From: Phycisphaerae bacterium | GTDB lineage: Bacteria; Planctomycetota; Phycisphaerae; UBA1845; Fen-1342 | NCBI GenBank assembly: GCA_022072445.1 | Contig: JAJVHV010000003.1 | Coordinates: 11,204-75,203 of the forward strand | Direction of reading: 5' to 3' | Length of the DNA stretch: 64,000 nt | Part shown: positions 28,834-38,165 of the stretch, piece by piece | Layout of the letters: every line of letters starts with the position of its first letter | How positions within the stretch are numbered: the first letter of the stretch is position 1 | Position numbers and translations under genes: made by a program | The notes under the pieces: model-generated | Seen by the model: only the letters and a program-made list of their open reading frames with translations | What the model was told of the DNA's origin: nothing | The model's database searches: none

Positions 28834-29682
28834 ATGACCGCAGCAGCGCGATGCGTGTTTCCCCTCGCCAGTGCGCTGCTGCTGGGGTGTTCGCCGGCGA
28901 CGCCGCCCGCGCGGCCCACGTCGCAGCCGGCGTCAGCCCCCGCCAGTCAACCGGCCACCACCGCGGCGGTTTCGCCCGACGAGCGTTCCTCGCCGCGCAT
29001 CGTCGCGGAATCCGCCGAGTGGGGGCGTGACGAAGCGCTTGCCAACCTGGCCGATCCGCAGCTCGGCCTGAGTGCCGCCGTTCGGCTGGTTCGCATCGCC
29101 GGCGTCGAAACGCCGCTGCTGCCGACGCCGCTCAGTCCTGCCGACGCGGCGCGCCTGCGGCTGGCCGAGTTGGACGATGGCGACTACGTTCTGGGCGAGC
29201 GCGCCGCCGACGCGGAGAACGTGCTGCACAAGCCGCTGTTGATACACGCGACCGGAGAGGTCGTGCCGATCGGCGACGTGGGAGACGCCGTGCTGCATCT
29301 CTCGCGTGATCCCGACGTGTTCCCACACATCTTCCTCAGCCCGCGGCAGGTCATCCTTGCGACGCATCCCGACCGCACCGCGCTGCTGCTCAAAACTGCC
29401 GAGAGTCTGCGCTTCGAGCTGCGCAGCGACGATGGGCACGACTACCTGGCGCTGGTGTACGCCGCCCCCGGCGCAGCATCAGTCGAAGCCGCGCAATACG
29501 CCTGGGACCCGTTCGAGCACACGTTCAGCGGGCCCGCCTCGGACCGCCTGCCCCCGCCGGCCACCGGCTTCTTCGTGCTCGATCTCGACAAGTCTGCGGC
29601 GCTGAACCCCGTCGGCGGCGAGATCGCGCCGCCCGACCCGATCAAGGCGGACGAGTCGCACAAACAGGTTGAGCCGTCATGA
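28834..29682 (+). CDS. Putative lipoprotein
   Basis: Protein of 282 aa. The signal peptide ends in a lipobox (ASALLLGC), with lipid attachment expected at about Cys20. A Pro/Ala/Ser-rich linker (about 21-48) leads to a globular domain with no family I know; it includes HATGEVVPIGDVGDAV and DPDVFPHIFLSPRQVI. The start follows the moaX stop by three bases, and the stop overlaps the endonuclease III start (ATGA), so the three genes probably share a transcript although their roles seem unrelated. Confidence 0.75.
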   Translation: MTAAARCVFPLASALLLGCSPATPPARPTSQPASAPASQPATTAAVSPDERSSPRIVAESAEWGRDEALANLADPQLGLSAAVRLVRIAGVETPLLPTPLSPADAARLRLAELDDGDYVLGERAADAENVLHKPLLIHATGEVVPIGDVGDAVLHLSRDPDVFPHIFLSPRQVILATHPDRTALLLKTAESLRFELRSDDGHDYLALVYAAPGAASVEAAQYAWDPFEHTFSGPASDRLPPPATGFFVLDLDKSAALNPVGGEIAPPDPIKADESHKQVEPS

Positions 29683-30473
29683 CGCCGCGCCCCCCGCGCC
29701 GCAAGCGCCCGACCGCGGGCTCATCCCGCGCCGCGCGCCGTCCGCGGGGCGAGGCGCCGAAAACGCGCCGCGCCGCGTCCCGAACCGCCAAGCCGACCGG
29801 CCGCCGAGTGTCACTCGCCGAACTCCGCCGCCGCGCCGACGCTGTACTCGCGAGCCTGCGAGCGCAGTACGCTGACGCCGGGTGCGCGCTGCATCATCGC
29901 TCGGCGCTGGAGCTGCTCGTCGCGACCATCCTCTCGGCGCAATGCACCGACCAGCGTGTCAATCTCGTGACGCCGGCCCTCTTCCAGCGCTATCCCGACG
30001 CCGCGGCGTTCGCCGCCGCCGACCCTGCCGAGCTCGAAGACCTGATCCGCTCCACCGGCTTCTTCCGAAACAAGTGCCGCAGCCTGATCGGCATGGGACG
30101 CCGGCTGGTCGAAGCCTTCGGCGGCGCCGTGCCCGACAGCATGGACGCGCTGCTGACGCTGCCGGGCGTCGCCCGCAAGACGGCGAATTGCGTGCTGGGC
30201 ACGTGGTTCGGCAGGAACGAGGGCGTGGTGGTCGACACGCACGTCGGCCGCCTGGCTGAGCGGCTCGGCTTTCTTCAGAACGGCCGCGACGCCAAGGACG
30301 CCGTGCGGATCGAGCAGGACCTGATGGCGCTCTTCCCACGCGACGCGTGGACCTGGCTGTCGCACGCCCTGATCGAGCATGGCCGGCGCGTTTGCCTGGC
30401 GCGCAAACCGCGCTGCGGCGAATGCCCGCTCGCGCCGCTCTGCCCTTCCGCGGAAACGGGTGCTCCCACGTAG
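29679..30473 (+). CDS. nth: Endonuclease III (base-excision repair)
   Basis: Protein of 264 aa. DNA glycosylase/AP lyase that removes oxidised pyrimidines. The helix-hairpin-helix LPGVARKTANCVLG holds the catalytic Lys, and VVDTHVGRLAERL holds the catalytic Asp. The C-terminal Cys set (CLARKPRCGECPLAPLC) binds a [4Fe-4S] cluster. An N-terminal extension of about 45 residues is Arg/Lys/Pro/Ala rich and is longer than in E. coli Nth, so some of it may be a start artefact. It overlaps the lipoprotein gene by four bases. Confidence 0.94.
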   Translation: MTPRPPRRKRPTAGSSRAARRPRGEAPKTRRAASRTAKPTGRRVSLAELRRRADAVLASLRAQYADAGCALHHRSALELLVATILSAQCTDQRVNLVTPALFQRYPDAAAFAAADPAELEDLIRSTGFFRNKCRSLIGMGRRLVEAFGGAVPDSMDALLTLPGVARKTANCVLGTWFGRNEGVVVDTHVGRLAERLGFLQNGRDAKDAVRIEQDLMALFPRDAWTWLSHALIEHGRRVCLARKPRCGECPLAPLCPSAETGAPT

Positions 30474-30556
30474 ATCCGACGGAGGCGCGTCGACACGCCG
30501 CCCCGTATCCGTCTGGGGAGCATTCGGGCCGGTGCGTCATGCCGTCAGGCAGAACA

Positions 30557-31351
30557 CTACGCGCCGCGCTTTCCGCCCTTCGCTTCCACCCAGAACACGT
30601 CCGCCACCTGCGTGCGGACGAACTCGTACGTCACTTCGTCAAACCGATTCAGCGCCGAATCCTCGGTCAGGAAAATCCCTCCGCCCGCGGCGCTCGCGTC
30701 ATCGCGATACCCGACCAGCAGTCGGCTGTGGCCCGAGCCCGCCGCTACCGGGAAGCCCGACGCCAGCACACGCTTGATCTCGTCGAACTGAGCGTCGCTG
30801 ACGCCGAAGCGGTCCGGTACCCACGGTACGATCCAACGCGCCTGCAACGCCCCGCGCGCTTCTCTGCCGACGCGCGTCGCTTCCGCGGCGGCCGCGGCTG
30901 GTGGCGCTCGCGCCGCGTCGAACGCCGCTTCGTAGGGCATGCTTGCCTCCGAGCAGATGCCGTAGCGCTCGAAGCCGGCCAGCGCGTTGTGGAAGAAGTT
31001 GCCATCGGAGGGCCGGCCGCTCGCGTGGCCCGCGGCCCAGTTCAGGAACTCCGGGCTCAGCCGCTCGGCCTTCTCGCGCTGCACCGCCAGCGCGTATTCG
31101 ATCGCCGCGCACGTCGTGAAGATCGAGCACGTGCCGCGCGCCCCCTGCGCACGTGGTGTCAGCCCCGCCTCCATCAGCCGCGGCCGAAGATCGACGCTGG
31201 CAGGCAGGGCCGTGGCCGACGACGCCGGGCGCGACGTCGCCGCCGTACCCGCGCGATCGTCGGCGCGCACATTTCCCCACTCGACCGAGAGGCTCGCCAA
31301 GAGCAGGGCGGCGCACGATAGCGACGGGTGGATCGTCCGCGACCACTTCAT
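30557..31351 (-). CDS. Secreted papain-like (C1) cysteine peptidase
   Basis: Protein of 264 aa with a signal peptide (to about residue 30). The nucleophile region QGARGTCSIFTTCAAIEYAL matches the C1 pattern QxxxGxCW(A/S)F, but the usual Trp after Cys is Ser. The catalytic His is likely in GSGHSRLLVGYRDD, and Asn in EDSALNRF is the candidate third residue. It is convergent with nth and downstream of the giant FG-GAP gene. The target is unknown. Confidence 0.75.
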   Translation of the reverse strand: MKWSRTIHPSLSCAALLLASLSVEWGNVRADDRAGTAATSRPASSATALPASVDLRPRLMEAGLTPRAQGARGTCSIFTTCAAIEYALAVQREKAERLSPEFLNWAAGHASGRPSDGNFFHNALAGFERYGICSEASMPYEAAFDAARAPPAAAAAEATRVGREARGALQARWIVPWVPDRFGVSDAQFDEIKRVLASGFPVAAGSGHSRLLVGYRDDASAAGGGIFLTEDSALNRFDEVTYEFVRTQVADVFWVEAKGGKRGA

Positions 31352-31447
31352 GGCGACCCTCGAGCGACAACGGCGCCTGGCCCGCGCGGCTGAAATCCGT
31401 CCGGGGCGGTGAAAGGCCAGTCGACAGCGGCACGTGCCTCAACGAAA

Positions 31448-31479
31448 CGAGTCCCGCGGATACCAATCCGCGGGACTCG
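31448..31479 (-). terminator. Rho-independent-type terminator after FG-GAP gene
   Basis: Perfect 13-bp stem (31448-31460 with 31467-31479) and 6-base loop TACCAA. Read on the minus strand it lies about 30 bases after the FG-GAP stop and is followed by TTTCGTT. It is the best terminator candidate in the window. Confidence 0.65.
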
Positions 31480-31508
31480 CATATTAACAAAGAACCTGGC
31501 CGGACGGC

Positions 31509-34500
31509 TTACGGCTGGAACGGCGGCTCGTCGCCGCGGCCGTAGATCACGTATACCTCACCCGAATTCGTCTTGAACGCCGGATCGGCCAGGATCGCGC
31601 TGATCGAGTAATCATCGCGGCCGTCGCCGTCGATGTCGCCCAGTGCCGCCAGGCCGCGCGAGAAAATCTGCGTCGGCTGGTTGTCGGGGTTCACCGTCAT
31701 GCTCAACTCGCCGCCGCCCAGGAAATCGCCATCCTTGCGGCCAACGTACACGACGCCCGGCGTCGCCGGCGTGCCGACGGTGTCGAGGTCGATCACGCCG
31801 GGCAGGTGCGTCTTGGATCCGTAGATCAGGTACGCCAGACCCTGCCGAACGGCGCCGTCCGAGCGGGCGGCGTTCGGGGCGGCTATGACGATGTCGCCCA
31901 GGCCGTCGCCGTCGACGTCGCCGACGCTGGCAACGTTGGCACCGGCCAGGTCGCCGGCGCGCGCCCCGCGGAAGCGGATCGAACGACCCGCCGCCACGAG
32001 CTGGTCGAGCGTGTAGCCGCCGGCCGGACTGATCAGCGTTCGCGACCCGAGGATCACGATCGCCTCGCCGCGGCCGCTGGCGTCCGAGCTGCTGCCGACC
32101 ACGATGTCATCGACGCCGTCGCCGTTGAAGTCGCCCGCCGTGTCAAAGACCCGCGCGATCGGCTCGGCCGCGGTGCCTTTCAGCAGCACGCCGCTCAGCC
32201 GCTTCGGATCGGAAGGATCGAGACTGAGCTGTTCGAGCAGGTAGTCGCCTTCCAGACCGGTCGAGCGGCCGTACACCACGAAAATCGCGCCGACGATCGG
32301 GCTGTTCGGATTGTTGAAGTCCTCGCGAACGTCGGCCGAGCCGACCGCGAAGTCGCGCACGCCGTCGTCGTTCACGTCGCCCAGCCCGCGCACGAACGAA
32401 ATCTGTGCGTTGTCGTGCGGACCGACGATCTGCGGAATGCGATCCATGTAGTAGTGCGACGTGCCGACCGGCGACGGCTCGTAGCAGCTTCCCGCCACGT
32501 TGGCCTGCGCACCGCCCGACGGACTGCCTTCCGAGCCCGAGTAGGGCGGCGGGCACTCGCCGACGTCGAAGTTGTAATCGAACACCGAGCCGGCATCGTT
32601 ACCGCGGGTCGAACCCACGCTCTCGATGATGTACTGGTGCGGAACTGGCATGGTCAAGTCCGCGCCCTTCACGCCTTCCGCGTCCACGATCGGCCACTCG
32701 GCCGTCGCATCCGCCGAACCGTCGCCGTCCGAGTCATACTGGAACGGCTCCATCCAGAGCTGCGAGCGCGTCGGCGACGTGGGCGTCGAGCGCGAGTCGG
32801 TGCGATACTGATACACCACGCCCGACTTCGTCCGCTCCTGCGTCGGCAGCAGCGGAATGTCGTCCTTACTCGCGGTGTGACGCGGGGCCGAGATGAACAG
32901 CCAGCGGCCGTCGGTGCTCACCGACGTGCCGAAGCGATCGTCCACCGCCTGACCCATCACGCGGGCGCCGATCGAGAACTGCCGGATCGAAACCTGCGGG
33001 CCGTAGAAACCGCACCAGTGGCTGACCCCGCCGCCAACGTCCCACATCACCACCGAATTCAACTGCGAGCACGGGAACGGCGCCAGCGGCTGCGGCGGCC
33101 AGACGTACGGCTTGTTCTTGATCTCGCAGCCCGGCAGATCGCACGGCTTCAGATCGGGGTAGAAAATATACGGCGGCATCGGCGGGTGTGCCGTCGGATT
33201 CGCCAGCGGCGGATCGGCCGGAACCGCCGTCCAAGGCATGTGGAAGCCGCCCGGGGCCTGGTTGTTGAAGACCACGTCCCAGAAGACCGAGTACGAAACG
33301 TATTCGGTTTCCTTCGCGTTGTCGGGGTTGCCGCCGCAATCGCCGTTTTCGCCCGGGATGCAATCGGCACAGCCGCTCGGCGGGTTATTCGGCTGGAAGC
33401 CGATGATGTAGGGCACCAGGCTCGGCCGCGACATCGAGCTGAACATCTGCCCGACCTCGTGCAGATCGAGCACGCGGTCGAACTTGCGGTTCAGCGCGAA
33501 TTCGTTGGTGATGTTGATGTTGTGGCTCGACACAATCACGATGCCGCCACGCGTGAACTGGGCCTCGTCCGTCGCCCAGCCGAACGGCGTCAGCGCGTTG
33601 TACTCCAGGTCGCCCATGCCCGGCAGGTCGGGCAGCAGCTCCGGATGCTGGAAGCCGGGCGTGGACTCGCCCAGGTTTAACGACTCGACGCGCGGGAAGC
33701 TGAACACCAGCTCCGGCAGGAAGTCGCCGTCCATGTCATCCACGACCGCCACGTCCGAGATGCCCTCGGTCCACGTTTCGCTCAGCGGGATGCGGATGCC
33801 GGGGAACGCCAGACCGGGGATGCTGCCGCGGCCGACGGCGTTGAGCGTCTGAGCCCCGTGGAAGCGGCTGCGCGGCTTGATGTTGTTGTTTCCGTTGTCG
33901 CCGTAGATCAGATACGCCTCGCCGAAGCCGACGCCGATGTCGTTGTTGATGATGAACGGCTTGCCGTAGCGCGAGACGATGACGAATTCATCGTCGCCGT
34001 CCTCATCGACGTCCGGCACCGAGACCATCGAGGTTCCGGCCAGGTCGTTGAAGTTGAAGCCCTGCAGCACGCCGCCGCTGGGGCTGTCGTCAAACCGCGA
34101 CACGTCGACAAACCCGATCTCGCGGTCGCGAATCCACAGCACCTGCAAGCCTTCCCGGTTGTCCTCCGGATCGACGTTCTTGGGCGTGTAGTTCTCGGCC
34201 ATCGGCGGCACGCCGTCGGTCACCACCAGGTAGTAGTGGTAGAAGCCGCTCGGCAGCGTCGAGAGGTCGAACGTGAAGTCGCGCTCTGGATCGTCGCCCG
34301 GCACCCACATCTCCGGCGCCCCGCCCGAACCGATCAGGTGGAACCCGTTGAAGCTGTGAGCCGGGCTCCAGAGCTGATCGACGTTGTTGTTGTCGGAGTC
34401 GTTGTCGCGGTCCAGCAGCAGCCAGACAAACGCGCCCGACGTGTCGTCCACGCGCAGGCGGATCGTCATCTCGCCAATGCGGTCCTTTGTCACGTTGCCG

Positions 34501-36437
34501 GTCGGCGACACCAGCGCCAGCACGGGTTCGACGGCATCCAGATACAGGAAGCCGGTGAAGTAGGCCAGCGCCTTCTGCCCGGCGTCATCGACGATCTCCA
34601 CGCCCAGCAGGAACGAGCCAAACCCGTCGTGTGTCGCGTCATTCATGAACGGAACCAGCACGGTCCCGTTGAAGGGGTAGTTGTTCAGGCCGAGCCGCAG
34701 CAGCGGGCTGGTCTCGGTGTAGATCGGGTCGCCATCCGCCGCGCCGTCGAAATCATCGTCGCGGGCGACAACCACCTTGATCCCGCCCACCGGCACCTGA
34801 TTCTCGAAGTCGCGGGCCGTGAACTGCAGCGCAATGCTGCTCGCCGCCGGATCGCTCGGCCGCAGCAGGATGGGCGTTGTCGGCGCCGCCAACAGCAGCG
34901 TCGGCGGATCGTTGTTCACGATGATCTCGCCCTTGGCGTACGAGAGCAGCGTCTTGCCCTGCTTGTCGGTCAGGCGCACGCCGATCAGGTACCGGCCCTT
35001 GAGACCCTGTGTCGAGAGCGAGTGCGTGTTCGTGCCGGGCCGGAATCCGCCAGCCACCGCCGTCGGCGGGCTGTCGGCCTGCTTGTCGTTGTCCGCGTCG
35101 GGCGCCAGCACCACCTCGTGCGCCGCGAACTCCGACTCCGGATACGACGCCGACCAGGCCAGATTCACGGTCTCAGGCGACCGGACCGACTGGTCGTTCG
35201 TCGGGCCGCTGATCGTGATGCCGGGGATCGTCCGCGAGCCGGACGCGTAAGCATGATCAAACACGTCGCCGCTGACGTTGTCGGTAATCCACGCGCCGAA
35301 GCGGTACGAGCCGGGCGCGAAAGTCGTCGTGTCAACGACGTACGACGTGGTGCTCAGCGGCAGATCGGACGCCACTACGTCCTCGTCGCCATTGAACACG
35401 CCGTCGGTGTCGACAAACACCGAAATGGTCGAGACGCCTTCCGAATCGCTCCCCTGGAACGCGACGCTCACCGGATCGCCCGGGTTGATCGTCGCGGAGC
35501 CGGTCGGCTCCGTCACGACGATGCTCGGCGCCGGCACGATGCGGAACGTGCCGGAGGCATACGTCGCGCCGCTCGACTGGCTGAGCGAATCCGTCGCGAC
35601 CACCAGCACCGAGTAGTCGATCCCTTCCTGAAGGCTGTTCGTCTTGATCGTCTGGCTGACCGTCTTGAGCGGCGACGTAAACGCCAGGATTTCGTCGCCC
35701 GAGACGTTGCGATCCGGATCGACGAAAACCTGCGCCGAGATCGACTTCGCCAGCGTCCCGAGCGTGTAAGCCACTCCCACCGGCACATTCGGCCGGATCA
35801 CCAGCTCGCCGCTGGGTGACGTGATCGCGACGGTTGGCGGCGCGACGACTGTCACCTGGCCGGCGGCGAACTGCGTCGTCGTCTTGCTGCTGTTCGCCGC
35901 CCGAATGCCGACGCGATAGACGCCCGCGTCGGCCGACGAGAACTGGGCCTTGCCCTCAACGTTCAAGCCGGTCTTCAGCACGACCGTGTCCGTCGCGCCC
36001 ACAACCTGGAAGACGAGCTCGATCGCGGTCGATTCGCCGTCGACGCGATACTCCACGTCCACGGTCTGGTTCTGCTTCGTTTCAACGCTCGAGACGGGAC
36101 CGAGAATGACGATCCGCAAGTCTTGGCCGCTCGAGCCGCCTCCGCCGCCGCCCCCGCCCCCGTCGCTCGTGCCGTCCCCTCCGCCTGTGTCACCCGTCGT
36201 ATCCCCACCGCCGGCGGCCGAGTCATCGCCGGTGTCGGTCGGGAGCGGCGGGACGGGCCGGTTGCCTTCGCGCTGGTTGTTGTTGGTGGGTTGCTGCGTG
36301 CTGGAGCCGGAATCGTCGGTGGTCGGGTTCGTCGGCTGCTGGGCGACTGGACAACCACCCAGCGAGATGATAGTTAGGCCGACGACGAGCGATGAGAGCA
36401 GTCCCCATCGCCCGATGAGGGAACGCGCGTTATGCAT
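31509..36437 (-). CDS. Giant lipoprotein with FG-GAP (integrin-like) repeats
   Basis: Protein of 1642 aa. A signal peptide with lipobox (TIISLGGC) is followed by an Asp/Gly/Thr-rich linker with a run of Gly (about 85-105). Residues of about 105-700 contain repeated beta-sandwich-like segments resembling cadherin or Ig-like modules. From about 790 onward there are FG-GAP calcium motifs such as DVDEDGDDEF, GDVNDDGVRDFAVGSA, GDFNGDGVDDIVVGS, GDVDGDGLGDIVIAAP and GDIDGDGRDDY, which build integrin-type beta-propellers. A surface adhesion or scaffold role is inferred. A strong hairpin follows the stop. Confidence 0.88.
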   Translation of the reverse strand: MHNARSLIGRWGLLSSLVVGLTIISLGGCPVAQQPTNPTTDDSGSSTQQPTNNNQREGNRPVPPLPTDTGDDSAAGGGDTTGDTGGGDGTSDGGGGGGGGGSSGQDLRIVILGPVSSVETKQNQTVDVEYRVDGESTAIELVFQVVGATDTVVLKTGLNVEGKAQFSSADAGVYRVGIRAANSSKTTTQFAAGQVTVVAPPTVAITSPSGELVIRPNVPVGVAYTLGTLAKSISAQVFVDPDRNVSGDEILAFTSPLKTVSQTIKTNSLQEGIDYSVLVVATDSLSQSSGATYASGTFRIVPAPSIVVTEPTGSATINPGDPVSVAFQGSDSEGVSTISVFVDTDGVFNGDEDVVASDLPLSTTSYVVDTTTFAPGSYRFGAWITDNVSGDVFDHAYASGSRTIPGITISGPTNDQSVRSPETVNLAWSASYPESEFAAHEVVLAPDADNDKQADSPPTAVAGGFRPGTNTHSLSTQGLKGRYLIGVRLTDKQGKTLLSYAKGEIIVNNDPPTLLLAAPTTPILLRPSDPAASSIALQFTARDFENQVPVGGIKVVVARDDDFDGAADGDPIYTETSPLLRLGLNNYPFNGTVLVPFMNDATHDGFGSFLLGVEIVDDAGQKALAYFTGFLYLDAVEPVLALVSPTGNVTKDRIGEMTIRLRVDDTSGAFVWLLLDRDNDSDNNNVDQLWSPAHSFNGFHLIGSGGAPEMWVPGDDPERDFTFDLSTLPSGFYHYYLVVTDGVPPMAENYTPKNVDPEDNREGLQVLWIRDREIGFVDVSRFDDSPSGGVLQGFNFNDLAGTSMVSVPDVDEDGDDEFVIVSRYGKPFIINNDIGVGFGEAYLIYGDNGNNNIKPRSRFHGAQTLNAVGRGSIPGLAFPGIRIPLSETWTEGISDVAVVDDMDGDFLPELVFSFPRVESLNLGESTPGFQHPELLPDLPGMGDLEYNALTPFGWATDEAQFTRGGIVIVSSHNINITNEFALNRKFDRVLDLHEVGQMFSSMSRPSLVPYIIGFQPNNPPSGCADCIPGENGDCGGNPDNAKETEYVSYSVFWDVVFNNQAPGGFHMPWTAVPADPPLANPTAHPPMPPYIFYPDLKPCDLPGCEIKNKPYVWPPQPLAPFPCSQLNSVVMWDVGGGVSHWCGFYGPQVSIRQFSIGARVMGQAVDDRFGTSVSTDGRWLFISAPRHTASKDDIPLLPTQERTKSGVVYQYRTDSRSTPTSPTRSQLWMEPFQYDSDGDGSADATAEWPIVDAEGVKGADLTMPVPHQYIIESVGSTRGNDAGSVFDYNFDVGECPPPYSGSEGSPSGGAQANVAGSCYEPSPVGTSHYYMDRIPQIVGPHDNAQISFVRGLGDVNDDGVRDFAVGSADVREDFNNPNSPIVGAIFVVYGRSTGLEGDYLLEQLSLDPSDPKRLSGVLLKGTAAEPIARVFDTAGDFNGDGVDDIVVGSSSDASGRGEAIVILGSRTLISPAGGYTLDQLVAAGRSIRFRGARAGDLAGANVASVGDVDGDGLGDIVIAAPNAARSDGAVRQGLAYLIYGSKTHLPGVIDLDTVGTPATPGVVYVGRKDGDFLGGGELSMTVNPDNQPTQIFSRGLAALGDIDGDGRDDYSISAILADPAFKTNSGEVYVIYGRGDEPPFQP

Positions 36438-36719
36438 GTGCCACTACCTCCGCAGGGTAGGCGATTACACCACACGTGACCGCGAGCCCGACGCCCAAAC
36501 AGTCACCGGACCAGCTCGCGTCTCTAACACTAACGCTTCCGAAGTGGCCAGTCAACAGAAATGAACGACGCAACGCCGCTCGCACACGAACATGCGCACG
36601 CCCCTTAGTCCCATAGACGCAACAAGTTATGAATATTCAAGACAGTCACCGTCGCGTCAGCGTCGGGGCGTCGCGCCGTCCTTAAGACACGCCGCATCCC
36701 AATTATCGAGCGACCACAA

Positions 36720-38012
36720 ATGAGCATCATTCGACCCTTCCGCGCCATTCGCTTCGCCGGGCCTGCGGGGCAAGATATTTCCAGTCGTATCGCACCCCCG
36801 TATGACGTGCTCGAACAGTCTGATAAGGACCGCCTGCTGCGCGCCGATCCCAGAAATTTCGTCGCCGTTGATCTGCCGCATGTGCCGCCAAAAGCCGCCG
36901 GCCCGCCGGCGGCGTATGACGCGGCCCGCAAGCTGCTGGCGTCGTGGCTGCAAAGCTCGACGATGACGGTAGATACGGCGCCGGCCCTGTACGCCTACTA
37001 CCAGCGCTACACCCACGCCGGCAGAACGTATGACCGAAAAATGTTCTTCGCCGCCCTGCGGTTGACGCCCTTCGGCGATGGGGACGTGTACCCGCACGAG
37101 CAGACATTTGGCGGTCCGAAGGAAGATCGATTGTGCCTGATGCGCGCGACGGCGGCGCAGCTCAGCCCGATTTTCGGACTGTACGAGGATGATCGGAACG
37201 AAATCGCCGCGCGACTCGGATCGTCGCTGGCGCCGACGCCGGCGGCGATCGGGACGATGGACGGGGTCGAGAATCGCATCTGGGCGGTATCGGACGTGGC
37301 GACGGTGCGCGACGTGTCCGAGATGATGCGATCGCGGCCGATATACATTGCCGACGGGCACCATCGTTATGGGACCGCGATGATGTATCGCGACGAGTTG
37401 CGGATGACACGCGACGTTCCCGATTCTCATCCCGCCAACTACGTGCTGTGCGCCTGCTGCGCGATGGGTGACCCGGGCTTGCAGATTCTCCCGACGCACC
37501 GCGTGCTGGACGTCGCCGTCCCGCCGACGGAACTGGCGCGCGACCCGGAGCTGAAGGTCACGGCGCTGCCGATTTCGCGTGCGGCGGACGTTGCGACGGC
37601 GCTGGCGGCGCTCGGGCCGCAGGCCATGGCGCTCTACGACGGCGCTTCGCGCGGCTATCACGTCGTCACGCCGCGCAACCCCGACATCCTGGCCAAACTG
37701 TCGCCGGAGAAGGGCGACGCCTGGCGGAAGCTGGCGCTGGCGTTTCTGCACGTCTATCTGCTCGACCGCGTCGTGCAGCCGCGCTTCAACGGTGGATCGC
37801 CGCCGCACATCGAGTACATCAAATCGGCAGAGGACGCGGTGGCGCAGGCGCAGCGTGAGCGGTCGGCGGCGTTTCTCATGCAGGCGACGACGATGGCGGA
37901 GTTGCGCGCCGTGTGCAAGGCGGGCGACCTGATGCCGCAGAAGAGCACGTTTTTCTTTCCGAAGCTGGCGAGCGGGCTGGTGGTGCATTCGCTGGACGGC
38001 AAGGCGGAATGA
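36720..38012 (+). CDS. DUF1015 family protein
   Basis: Protein of 430 aa. The N-terminus (IRPFRAIRFAGPAGQDISSRIAPPYDVL) and PHEQTFGGPKEDRLCLMRA, YIADGHHRYGTA and ILPTHRVL are hallmarks of DUF1015. Its biochemical activity is unknown to me. The gene is divergent from the FG-GAP lipoprotein (282-base gap, no clear promoter) and 153 bases before the sigma-54 activator. Confidence 0.88.
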   Translation: MSIIRPFRAIRFAGPAGQDISSRIAPPYDVLEQSDKDRLLRADPRNFVAVDLPHVPPKAAGPPAAYDAARKLLASWLQSSTMTVDTAPALYAYYQRYTHAGRTYDRKMFFAALRLTPFGDGDVYPHEQTFGGPKEDRLCLMRATAAQLSPIFGLYEDDRNEIAARLGSSLAPTPAAIGTMDGVENRIWAVSDVATVRDVSEMMRSRPIYIADGHHRYGTAMMYRDELRMTRDVPDSHPANYVLCACCAMGDPGLQILPTHRVLDVAVPPTELARDPELKVTALPISRAADVATALAALGPQAMALYDGASRGYHVVTPRNPDILAKLSPEKGDAWRKLALAFLHVYLLDRVVQPRFNGGSPPHIEYIKSAEDAVAQAQRERSAAFLMQATTMAELRAVCKAGDLMPQKSTFFFPKLASGLVVHSLDGKAE

Positions 38013-38014
38013 AG

Positions 38015-38100
38015 AATGCAGAATGCAGAAGGCAGGAGGCACGCACCTGCCGTCGCGATGGTCGAGTCCCGTTTGCATTCTGCCTTCTGCACGCTGCATT
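38015..38100. repeat. Imperfect inverted repeat (intergenic)
   Basis: Bases 38015-38035 pair with 38080-38100 at 19 of 21 positions, around a 44-base spacer. The arms contain GCAGAAGGCAG/CTGCCTTCTGC. It covers the gap between DUF1015 and the sigma-54 activator. Confidence 0.7.
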
Positions 38101-38165
38101 GCGGCCGCAGCCGGGGCGGCTGTGCCAGGGGCGGCGCGGTGGACACGCCGCTATCATGATCGAAC

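Noticed and set aside
33858-35819. 653-aa plus-strand frame opposite the FG-GAP gene
   Set aside because: Shadow of the minus-strand gene, which has a lipobox and repeated calcium motifs.
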